Below, one piece after another: positions 54,523 through 62,580 of a DNA stretch of 64,000 nt. A program made the position numbers and the translations under genes. Within the stretch, counting starts at the first letter, position 1. Each line of letters opens with the position of its first letter. The notes under the pieces are model-generated. The model worked only from the letters and a program-made list of their open reading frames with translations. It was not told the origin of the DNA and searched no databases. Origin of the DNA: Tolypothrix bouteillei VB521301 (GTDB lineage: Bacteria > Cyanobacteriota > Cyanobacteriia > Cyanobacteriales > Nostocaceae); NCBI RefSeq assembly GCF_000760695.4, contig NZ_JHEG04000001.1, positions 8,903,123 to 8,967,122 on the forward strand, given 5' to 3'.

Positions 54523-55410
54523 TCACTGGTCACTAGTCTCTGATGGAACAAATACACTTAAAGATTGGGGAAGAACGCGGAATTGAGCGGGAGTATATGT
54601 TGTTATTTCACCATCAGTATTGATAGGGCGTGGTTTTCGAGTATACACTTCAATGTGTTCGCCTGAAAGAGAACGAACACCAGACCAATGAATGTGCCGT
54701 CCTTGCCGCATTGTAGGTATGATAGGAATTATTTGCCACCAGTGTCGAATCTCCAAACTGTACAAATCCAATCTTCGATCGTCAATTGAGGCATCATGAA
54801 CCACTGCCATACCGCCGCCGTAATAGCGACCGTTACCTACAGCAATTTGTACCGTTTTCACTTGAATTGATTGACCATCGATCCGAATTTCTGCACTAAA
54901 AGGTCGCGATTCCCAAATGACTTTTACTGCAGCGATCGCATAGGCAAATATTCCCCAACGCTGCTTGGCTTCTTTCGTTAGTTTCTCGGTAATTTGTACG
55001 CTCAATCCCAAGCTAGCAACGTTAAAAAAGTGCTTGCCATTCACTTCACCTAAATCAATGCGTGCAATTTCTCCTTTGCCAATAACTTTGCAAGCCTCAG
55101 GTATAGAGTTGGGAATTTTCAAAGTTCTAGCTAAATCGTTAGCAGTTCCTAGAGGCAAAATTCCCAGTGGTAAACGAGTCTCAACCAAAGCATCTACCGC
55201 AGCATTGAGGGTTCCATCACCACCACCAATAATGATTAAATCAACTTCTTGCTGGTAGCGAAGAATCATTTCATAGAGATCTTGTGGTTTTTGGGTAGTT
55301 TCTTGAATCAAAACCAAACCCAATTCTTCAAGACAACGAATCGCTTCTGGTAAGCGTTTTTCTCCCTTACGGGCTTGGCTATTAACTAACAGCAGTGCGC
55401 GGTTTTTCAT
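54523..55410 (-). CDS. YegS/BmrU-type lipid kinase (diacylglycerol kinase fold)
   Basis: A 295-residue protein. The nucleotide-binding motif GGGDGTLNAAVDAL is near residue 62, LPLGILPLGTANDLART near 80, and the C-terminal part has SGEHIEVYTRKPRPINTDGE. Members phosphorylate diacylglycerol, phosphatidylglycerol or other lipids. The N-terminus MKNRALLLVNSQARKG fits the family start. Confidence 0.9.
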   Translation of the reverse strand: MKNRALLLVNSQARKGEKRLPEAIRCLEELGLVLIQETTQKPQDLYEMILRYQQEVDLIIIGGGDGTLNAAVDALVETRLPLGILPLGTANDLARTLKIPNSIPEACKVIGKGEIARIDLGEVNGKHFFNVASLGLSVQITEKLTKEAKQRWGIFAYAIAAVKVIWESRPFSAEIRIDGQSIQVKTVQIAVGNGRYYGGGMAVVHDASIDDRRLDLYSLEIRHWWQIIPIIPTMRQGRHIHWSGVRSLSGEHIEVYTRKPRPINTDGEITTYTPAQFRVLPQSLSVFVPSETSDQ

Positions 55411-55542
55411 TGGGCGGTTGTAACTGGGTCCATAACTAAAATATATTTCTTGTGGTTGGTAATGCCTACCCTACTCATATTTCCATCAATATTACTTAAT
55501 CTTTTTTATTGGGTTGTGCATACAACAGCAAAGATTAATTCA

Positions 55543-55887
55543 CTATAAATTTTCAACTCTCAATCCAAAATAGGTTAAAACTAATTCATCTGAACCGCTA
55601 TTTACCACTTCATGAAATTCTCCCGGTTCAACAGCAACACAACTTCCCGGAACAAGAGGGTATTCTCGCTCGCTAATGCGAATGAATCCAGAACCGGATT
55701 CCACAAAGAATACCTCACACATATCCTTATGGGCGTGGGCTGGTGCTGTTTGTCCGGGAGCAAAACGGGATTGAGAAAAGTTGGTAAGGTGAGGCAAATC
55801 GCCATTACGCAGCATCACCTTTTTCTTAATTTTAGGATTGTGGGAAACGGGTTCTTCTGGTAAGTCATTGAGAGAGGTAAATTTCAT
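55543..55887 (-). CDS. cupin domain-containing protein, 114 aa
   Basis: A small single-domain cupin. Motif 1 is PAHAHKDMCEVFFVESGSG (His, His and Glu ligands) and motif 2 PGSCVAVEPGEFHEVVNSG (His), enough for a metal site. The ATG overlaps the stop codon of the upstream PlsY/dikinase gene by four bases (ATGA), so translation is probably coupled. Role unknown. Confidence 0.88.
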   Translation of the reverse strand: MKFTSLNDLPEEPVSHNPKIKKKVMLRNGDLPHLTNFSQSRFAPGQTAPAHAHKDMCEVFFVESGSGFIRISEREYPLVPGSCVAVEPGEFHEVVNSGSDELVLTYFGLRVENL

Positions 55888-58772
55888 TCGGGTTCTTGTT
55901 CGGGTCTCAAATCATTGGATATCTCTACAATACCCCTATATCCATCCATCCTTACCCTCTGACCATCTTGCAATATCCATGTAGCACTTTTAACATCCAT
56001 AATTGCGGGAATTCCATATTCACGAGCAATGATAGCGCCGTGAGAAAGCCTTCCCCCTGCCTCAGCAATCAATCCACCCGCTCTCACTAACAAAGGAGCC
56101 CATCCAGAATCAGTATAAGGAACTACCAGAATAGTATCCTTATCGACATCTAAGCTAGCTTGTAAGCTTCGCAACACCTTTACCCTTCCTTCGACTTGTC
56201 CGGGACTAGCAGGAATACCTTGCAGGACTTGATCGGGCAAAGCGATCGCACTTCGGAACGGAAATTTGGGGGGGTCGTTACCGTAAACTAACAAAGGCAC
56301 TGGCTCTAACTGACTGTCGCAGTCAAGTTCGTTTCTTCTTAATTTCACCAAATCGTGTAATCTATCCACAAAATCTGGCTCAAAACCTTCCACGAGACGC
56401 CGTATTTCTTCAAAATCCAAGAAAAATATATCTCCTGGTTCTTCCAGCAAACCGGATTTCAACCACATTTGTTCTAAGGTAACAAAACACCAACGCAATT
56501 CAGCTAAAAGTCGGGAGTATACCTCGGTCACTCGCCCCTTTAAATCGACACGGCTTTGTACAATACCTCTTTTTTTCTTGCCTTTTTGTTTGGCTGGTAC
56601 TGGTTCGCTCAGCTGCATGAACTGCACGAACAAGTTCCTGACTGGCGATGGATCTTCCCGCCAAGTGGGGATAGCAATATCAGTTCCGACTTCACTTAAG
56701 TAACCGTATTGACTTAGCAAATGCTCAAATTGTGAGAGAATTTCTTGTCCTTCAGGCGTCTGCTCTAACTCCTCAAATGCCTTATCTGGATTGAGATCGG
56801 GTATTATTCTGCGGGAGGAAGCAGCTAATTCTTGGAGACTTCGCAACGCCGCTATTTCTGGAGTTTTGCTATTGTCAAGTTCCTCATCTTTTACTCGAAA
56901 CATTGCTTGCCGCAATGCCGCACTCAAAGGAGCCATAATACTATAGTAAGTCGCACGGCGAAGCAATTCCAAAATCTCTTCTATTCTGGCGACTAACTTC
57001 ACCGGGTCGAGATCTTCTACTGACTCCTGGCTTAACTGAGACAAAGCAGGAGCAAACCACTTGCGGTTGTCCCATTGAAAATCCATTTTTAAACAGATTT
57101 CTCGCCAAACTAACCGTAACAATCCAGGCAAATTGCGTAAAGTTGTCTCTACCGGGGGCTTACTCATTTTTGCTCCCCGTGTTAGAAACTCTAGACTTTC
57201 GGGAGGTAAACCCATACGCTGGAATATGTCTCCCAACAACGAAGCGTTAAAGTAAGCTCTGGAGTAGTGTAAAGTTGCTGTTTTGTTAAAATCCAACCCT
57301 ACAGAACGTTCGCCCAGAACCAAAGCAAAAATTCCTCCCCAAACACCACAAGTTAACGGACGATTGATCGACCAAGTGAGCGGACGAATCAGTCCTGGAA
57401 TAACTTCTGCTGCAATTTTCCGAGTCCAAATCGGTAGCAGTGTTGTTATTGGGCGTGCTTGTAACACCCACAGAGTTTTACCGTCAAAAGTCCATTCTAT
57501 GTCTTGAGGAATTCCGTGGTAACGCAACTCAATGCGCCGACATAGATATGCAACTTGCTTGATTAAAGCAGGTGGGATGCTTCCTTGACCTTCTAGTTCT
57601 ATCGAACTGAGGTTGTCTGTATCCGCAATATATGCACGATATTGTTCTGGCGTAGTTCGTCCGGAAACTACCTGAGTTGCATTTCCCGGTAATGCTTCGA
57701 TGACAACAGCATCACCTTGCTTGGTAATGGGATCGCGGGTAAAAGCAACTCCAGAGTAGACTCCCTGTACCTGTTGCTGAACAAGAACTGCCATTGCTCC
57801 ATCATAGACTCCGCGATCGCTGCGGTATTGTACTGCTGATGAACTATTGTAGGAAGCTTGACAGCGTGCGATCGCATCGCTCAATTCCTTCTTTGTCGTC
57901 ACATTCAACACCGTGACATACTGACCTGCAGCCGAAGCCTGTTCCGTATCCTCTCCTATAGCTGAGGAACGAACGACAAGGGGAAATAAACGCGATGGCT
58001 GAAGCAATTCTATTAATGGTGAGGGATCGTCATAAGGAGCCAGTACCCATCCCTTTGGAACTTGATAACCCCAACGCTTCACTTCTGCAAGTCTGGCTGC
58101 TTTTTGTCCGACAACACTAGCATCTAGATCGTCATCCAGGGTCAGAGTATCTTGTTCGCCACGGAAAAATTTAAATGCTGCTTGCGTGTCCGGTTGCGCC
58201 CGTTCAACGGGTAAGTCCAAATCATCAGGCATTTGTTTGTAAATCCAACCCAGTAAAGCCGCTAATGCAACCGCAGCTAAAACGTGGGATGGGTCTTCGC
58301 TATGCAAAATCCCCACAAGCAGTGGAAACAAAATTAAAATCCCGAATTTTGCCAGTTGTCTGGAGCGGACAATCGTAAAACTAACGCTAGCTAGCAAAAG
58401 TACAAATGTTGCCGCTAGAGGATCGTGTACGGCAAATCCCCAAACCACATTTGTCGTACCTGCGCCTCGACCTGCTATATATCGCCCTAATACCAAGGCA
58501 ATTAAAGCAACGAGTTCCCACGCCGATCCATCTTTGAAAATAACACGGGCAAGTAAGACAGCTGCAATACCTTTAAGCGCTTCTGATACGACTGCCAGCA
58601 CTCCTACCAAGGTACCACCGTGGTAAAAGGCAGATGAGACACCAATGTTCCCTGTCCCCAATTGTGCTATCTTCCGCTTAGCTAGGGCTTGGGTAATCCA
58701 GGCAATAAGCGGTAGCGCACCCAGGAGGGGACAGATAATACAAATAATTACAATACCCCAAAGTTCTAGCAT
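55884..58772 (-). CDS. PlsY-like membrane domain fused to an RPH-type dikinase
   Basis: A 962-residue protein. Residues about 1-190 are a membrane domain resembling glycerol-3-phosphate acyltransferase PlsY (LGTGNIGVSSAFYHGG, about six spans). Residues 215-465 are an ATP-grasp PEP/pyruvate-binding domain (LVVRSSAIGEDTEQASAAGQ, EALPGNATQVVSGRTTPEQY, IEWTFDGKTLWVLQARPI). The C-terminal phosphohistidine domain has GGRLSHGAIIAREYGIPA (His911). No PEP-synthase barrel is present, so the layout is like rifampicin phosphotransferase. The PlsY part lacks the usual TN-R residues of its motif and may be inactive. Confidence 0.85.
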   Translation of the reverse strand: MLELWGIVIICIICPLLGALPLIAWITQALAKRKIAQLGTGNIGVSSAFYHGGTLVGVLAVVSEALKGIAAVLLARVIFKDGSAWELVALIALVLGRYIAGRGAGTTNVVWGFAVHDPLAATFVLLLASVSFTIVRSRQLAKFGILILFPLLVGILHSEDPSHVLAAVALAALLGWIYKQMPDDLDLPVERAQPDTQAAFKFFRGEQDTLTLDDDLDASVVGQKAARLAEVKRWGYQVPKGWVLAPYDDPSPLIELLQPSRLFPLVVRSSAIGEDTEQASAAGQYVTVLNVTTKKELSDAIARCQASYNSSSAVQYRSDRGVYDGAMAVLVQQQVQGVYSGVAFTRDPITKQGDAVVIEALPGNATQVVSGRTTPEQYRAYIADTDNLSSIELEGQGSIPPALIKQVAYLCRRIELRYHGIPQDIEWTFDGKTLWVLQARPITTLLPIWTRKIAAEVIPGLIRPLTWSINRPLTCGVWGGIFALVLGERSVGLDFNKTATLHYSRAYFNASLLGDIFQRMGLPPESLEFLTRGAKMSKPPVETTLRNLPGLLRLVWREICLKMDFQWDNRKWFAPALSQLSQESVEDLDPVKLVARIEEILELLRRATYYSIMAPLSAALRQAMFRVKDEELDNSKTPEIAALRSLQELAASSRRIIPDLNPDKAFEELEQTPEGQEILSQFEHLLSQYGYLSEVGTDIAIPTWREDPSPVRNLFVQFMQLSEPVPAKQKGKKKRGIVQSRVDLKGRVTEVYSRLLAELRWCFVTLEQMWLKSGLLEEPGDIFFLDFEEIRRLVEGFEPDFVDRLHDLVKLRRNELDCDSQLEPVPLLVYGNDPPKFPFRSAIALPDQVLQGIPASPGQVEGRVKVLRSLQASLDVDKDTILVVPYTDSGWAPLLVRAGGLIAEAGGRLSHGAIIAREYGIPAIMDVKSATWILQDGQRVRMDGYRGIVEISNDLRPEQEPE

Positions 58773-59032
58773 TTTTGATTTTGATTTTAGATTTATTGTT
58801 AATCCAAAATCTAAAATCTGAAATCTAAAATTTTCCTTAAATTATAAAATAACAAGACTTGCGATCGCACTTTCACCCAATAGCCCAGTTAGGTCTTGGG
58901 TAAGCGATAAGACTTAAGCTCCCAGTCATCCCGAACTTAACAACTGCGATTGAAAACAGCTAGGAGTCGGTTCGAGATGACCTCTTTAGGATAACTTAGC
59001 GTCTCAATGGCTGAGAGTCCGCTAATCAAACA

Positions 59033-59173
59033 TTAGTGGACTGCGTAGGCAGCTTGTAGCGCCCAAATGATGAGTGCTGCAATCGCTCCCAGAAGTACCA
59101 CGGAGAAGGTGGTGACTAGTCTTGGGGAGTCAGCGCCATCAAATTTCATGATTCCTCGATTTAAGTCGGACAT
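59033..59173 (-). CDS. small conserved-looking membrane protein, 46 aa
   Basis: A 46-codon gene. The N-terminal 20 residues are polar (MSDLNRGIMKFDGADSPRLV), and residues 22-44 form one membrane span (FSVVLLGAIAALIIWALQAA) ending YAVH. The layout is that of small photosynthetic-membrane subunits, but I could not match it to a named one. It is alone, 260 bases from the fusion gene. No strong ribosome-binding site is close to the ATG. Confidence 0.6.
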   Translation of the reverse strand: MSDLNRGIMKFDGADSPRLVTTFSVVLLGAIAALIIWALQAAYAVH

Positions 59174-59426
59174 AGCTTTATCAGCCTACTCCATAGAACT
59201 CGATCAAGTCGATTGTAGTCGTTGGGTTCGCATTTTCTGCAAACTTTCTGCTAATTATTATGATTCAACTTTGATAGTGTTGACATCGACATAATTACTT
59301 ATACCAAAAGGTATGGCATCTTCTTTTATACAGGATGATACTTGGTACTTTTTACAGAAAATAGTGTAAGTTGGAACTCTTTCTATCAAATTTTTATTTA
59401 CAAAAATTTACTAGAGGTCTGTAGTA

Positions 59427-60392
59427 GTGAAAGCTTTTCTCGTTGTCAGTGTGGTAATTGTTATTGGATTATTTGTTGTTCTGGAGGTGGGATTGCGCTG
59501 GTTGTTTGGTTTTGGCAATCCCCTCACCTACATTACAGATGAGAAAATTGGCTATTTATTAGCCCCCAACCAGCGTACCAAGCGCTTTGGCAATCGTATC
59601 GAAATTAATGAGTATTCTATGCGAGGCGCACCAGTAAAAACATCTATTTCATCTTCTACCTTACGAATACTCCTGTTGGGTGATTCTATTGTTAACGGAG
59701 GGTGGTGGACTGACCAGGATAAGACTATTTCTAGCTTAATGAGTTATTCTCTCCCACCAGTTATTCCCAGCCGTTTTTCACAAGTAGAAGTACTTAATGC
59801 TTCTGCTAACTCTTGGGGTCCCCGAAATGAATTGGCTTACTTGCACAAGTTTGGGAATTTTAACGCTCAAGTTGTGGTGTTGGTCATTAACACAGATGAC
59901 TTGTTCGCAACGGCTCCGACTTCGTTACCAGTCGGACGCGATCGCAACTATCCAGAGCGAAAACCACCTTTTGCTATGGCGGAATTCTTGAACCGTTATG
60001 TGTTAAAACCAAAACCCATTCCAGAGTTGGAGGCTTTGCAGAAAGAAGGCGGCGATCGAGTCGGTATGAATTTGGATGCTATTGGTAAAATTCAAGCATT
60101 TGCACTACAAGGGAAGAGTCGATTTCTACTCGTGATGACTCCTCTGCTTCGTGAAATCGGTCAGCCGGGACCGAGAGATTATGAAATTAAGTCACGCGAT
60201 CGCCTTAATGAGTTTTGTCGAGTACAAAACATAACTTACATAGATTTTCTGCCCGTGTTTAATTCTACTCAATCTCCTAAAGCATTGTATCACGACCACA
60301 TTCACTTAAATTTACAGGGAAATCAACTCGTAAGTCAAACCATCGAAAAGACTCTTATTGAGATGTTGAGTTATGAAACATTAATAAAATAA
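59427..60392 (+). CDS. SGNH/GDSL-type hydrolase with N-terminal membrane span
   Basis: A 321-residue protein with one N-terminal hydrophobic span (LVVSVVIVIGLFVVLEVGL). The SGNH features are block I with Ser in LLLGDSIVNGG near residue 88, ANSWGPRNE (Asn block), and block V with DHIHLN near the C-terminus (Asp and His). Family members are esterases or acetylxylan/peptidoglycan-type hydrolases; the substrate is unknown. It starts with GTG, with AGAGG 10 bases upstream. Confidence 0.85.
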   Translation: MKAFLVVSVVIVIGLFVVLEVGLRWLFGFGNPLTYITDEKIGYLLAPNQRTKRFGNRIEINEYSMRGAPVKTSISSSTLRILLLGDSIVNGGWWTDQDKTISSLMSYSLPPVIPSRFSQVEVLNASANSWGPRNELAYLHKFGNFNAQVVVLVINTDDLFATAPTSLPVGRDRNYPERKPPFAMAEFLNRYVLKPKPIPELEALQKEGGDRVGMNLDAIGKIQAFALQGKSRFLLVMTPLLREIGQPGPRDYEIKSRDRLNEFCRVQNITYIDFLPVFNSTQSPKALYHDHIHLNLQGNQLVSQTIEKTLIEMLSYETLIK

Positions 60393-60632
60393 TTGTATCT
60401 GAATTATGAACTTATTTTAATGAACCAGAAAACGCAGACCTGTAGCGCTGACTCACCAGTAGAGAAGGCAAGTATACTTCCATTAAGTAAATGCTCCAAA
60501 AGCAAAAAAATCTAGCAGAATAAATAATACTGTAAGTACTTTCTGAGAAGTCAAGTTGCTAGCAGCTAAGCAAATTATATCGAGTGTGGTTTAAGAGAGG
60601 ATTCCTTCATTCACAATTGCGAGGCAGACGAT

Positions 60633-61181
60633 ATGGATGTTAACGAGCTCCTGAGTCGATATGCAGCAGGAGAACGGGATTTTAATGGTATGAATTTGCA
60701 TCAAGCAAATCTCAGCGATATTGATTTAAGTAGTGCAAACTTTGGTGGAGCAGATTTAAGTGGCGCAAATCTCACGGGTGCAGATCTCAGTGGATGCGAT
60801 TTAAGCCGTGCAAATTTAACAGATGCCGATTTGAGTGGCGCTAATCTCATAGGTGCTAACTTAAGCGAAATCAACTTAATTGGCGCAGACTTAATCAATG
60901 TTAACTTAGAAAAAACTAACCTCAGTCGAGGTGATTTGCGGAGTGCAAATTTAGTGAGAGCAAATTTATGTGGTTCCAATCTTAGCGAGACTGAATTGAG
61001 TGGTGCTGATTTAAGTGGAGCTAATCTCACTCAGGCAAATTTAATTGGTAGCAACTTCAATGAAGCTGAATTAAGTGGTGCTGATTTAAGTGGAGTTACC
61101 GTGACTGAGTATGAAATGAGCGGAGGTAAGACACACACTGGCTTATCTCATAAATGGGTCACTTGGGCTGGAGGACGTTGA
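60633..61181 (+). CDS. pentapeptide repeat protein, 182 aa
   Basis: More than 20 tandem A(D/N)LxX pentapeptides (for example ANFGG ADLSG ANLTG ADLSG) from about residue 25 to 155 form a right-handed quadrilateral beta helix. The first 20 residues (MDVNELLSRYAAGERDFN) match the usual N-terminal cap. The C-terminal 25 residues (GGKTHTGLSHKWVTWAGGR) are not repetitive. Function unknown; such proteins are numerous in cyanobacteria. Confidence 0.93.
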   Translation: MDVNELLSRYAAGERDFNGMNLHQANLSDIDLSSANFGGADLSGANLTGADLSGCDLSRANLTDADLSGANLIGANLSEINLIGADLINVNLEKTNLSRGDLRSANLVRANLCGSNLSETELSGADLSGANLTQANLIGSNFNEAELSGADLSGVTVTEYEMSGGKTHTGLSHKWVTWAGGR

Positions 61182-61227
61182 ATAATTTAGTAGTTAGAGG
61201 TTAGTAGTAATTTTTACGACTAATTGT

Positions 61228-61255
61228 GTAGGGGCGCAATGCCTTACGCCCCTAC
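61228..61255. repeat. GTAGGGGCG / CGCCCCTAC palindrome
   Basis: A 9-bp perfect inverted repeat (loop CAATGCCTTA) of a kind common in cyanobacterial intergenic DNA, followed at 61262-61288 by an AACCACT heptamer array. It lies between the convergent pentapeptide and CobW-type genes. Confidence 0.75.
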
Positions 61256-61271
61256 GACTAATTACCAACCA

Positions 61272-62318
61272 CTAACCACTAACCACTAAACATTTATTCA
61301 GCAGTGATGTAAGTTTCTGTTTGTTTAAATTTCTGCCAATGACTACTAACTGATTTTTAGGTGCGGTTGTCCATTCATCAGCATATAAATGGTAACGAGG
61401 TCCGCTAAGTTGAAAGATATGGCGTAATTCGCTATCATTGAACCAAAGAAATCCTTTTGCCCGAAAAACTTCTGCTGGCATATCTTCTGTAAGGAATGCC
61501 TCGAACTTGTTCATATCAAAAGGGCGATCGCTTTGAAAGGAAATTGACATAAATCCATCATTTTCTAAATGATGAGAGTGATGACCGTGATGGTGGTGAT
61601 GCTTGTGAGGAGCGTGAGTATGGTCGTGATGGTGATTTTCGTAAGTGTCGTCATCAAAACCACAAATATCTTGTGAATTTAAGCCTACACCTAAAATTAA
61701 TGGTAAAGGTACTTGACCGTATGTAGAGTGCAGAATTTTTGCACTCGCTTTGACATTATGGATGTAGGCTTCTAGTTCTTGCAGTTTTTCTGATGTGACA
61801 AGGTCAGTTTTATTCAGAAGAATAATATCTCCATACGTTAACTGTTTCAATGCCGCTTCACTTTGAAAATGCTCGGAGTTAAAAGCTTCTGAATCGACAA
61901 CAGTCAAGATAGAATCAAGGTTTGTTAGGTCCCTAAGCTCTGTACCCAGAAATGTGAGAACAATCGGAAGGGGATCGGCAATACCGGTTGTTTCTATCAC
62001 TAAATAATCTATGCGTTCTTCTCTTTCTAAAACTCTGTAAACTGCATCTACTAATCCGTCATTAATTGTACAACAAATACAGCCATTACTTAGCTCTACC
62101 ATGTCCCGGTCTACAGAAACTAGTAACTGACTGTCAATGTTGATATCGCCAAACTCATTTACCAGGACGGCGACTTTTAAGTTTTGTTTATTTTTTAATA
62201 TTTGATTTAAGAGTGTGGTTTTGCCACTCCCTAAAAATCCCGTAATGATGGTTACAGGCATTCCTCTCTTAGGAATATCGGAAACAGCATTCTTTGCAGG
62301 TACGGTTAATTGAGTCAT
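61272..62318 (-). CDS. CobW/P47K-family GTPase, possible metal chaperone
   Basis: A 348-residue G3E-type GTPase. P-loop GFLGSGKT near residue 28, the metal-binding GCICC near 80, and NKTD near 170 are all present. A His-rich stretch (about 228-250, with many HH and HDH groups) separates the GTPase from the CobW C-terminal domain. The family includes zinc and cobalt insertion chaperones; the His-rich loop suggests metal handling. No Zur-like palindrome is obvious upstream. Confidence 0.92.
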   Translation of the reverse strand: MTQLTVPAKNAVSDIPKRGMPVTIITGFLGSGKTTLLNQILKNKQNLKVAVLVNEFGDINIDSQLLVSVDRDMVELSNGCICCTINDGLVDAVYRVLEREERIDYLVIETTGIADPLPIVLTFLGTELRDLTNLDSILTVVDSEAFNSEHFQSEAALKQLTYGDIILLNKTDLVTSEKLQELEAYIHNVKASAKILHSTYGQVPLPLILGVGLNSQDICGFDDDTYENHHHDHTHAPHKHHHHHGHHSHHLENDGFMSISFQSDRPFDMNKFEAFLTEDMPAEVFRAKGFLWFNDSELRHIFQLSGPRYHLYADEWTTAPKNQLVVIGRNLNKQKLTSLLNKCLVVSG

Positions 62319-62349
62319 AGAAAATCAATTTGTTTAGATATAGCAGGGA

Positions 62350-62457
62350 TACTTGACGTTACACATAACGCTTGACCCTGAACCTTTTGAAAGGTTTAGA
62401 GCGCGGCGGTGTGTTATCTTTTGATTTCTAGCTTGTTTTCAGACACTCGTCAAGTAT
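62350..62457. promoter_or_regulatory. structured region upstream of the CobW-type gene
   Basis: ATACTTGACG (62350-62359) is complementary to CGTCAAGTAT (62448-62457), and a smaller AACCTTT/AAAGGTT hairpin lies inside. It sits between the divergent CobW-type gene and the FAD oxidoreductase. A regulatory role is only suggested. Confidence 0.4.
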
Positions 62458-62580
62458 GATAATCTTTCTTGCAAGTAGTGAGAAAAGTATAGCGAAGAAC
62501 ACCAGGCAAGAAATAAAGTGTATGCTGTAGCTGTGAGTCACTCAGGCTCTAAAAGACAAGAGTTATTGCTTGAAAAGACT

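Noticed and set aside
62319..62580. Possible cobalamin riboswitch before the CobW-type gene
   Set aside because: No B12-box sequence was found; only generic inverted repeats are present.
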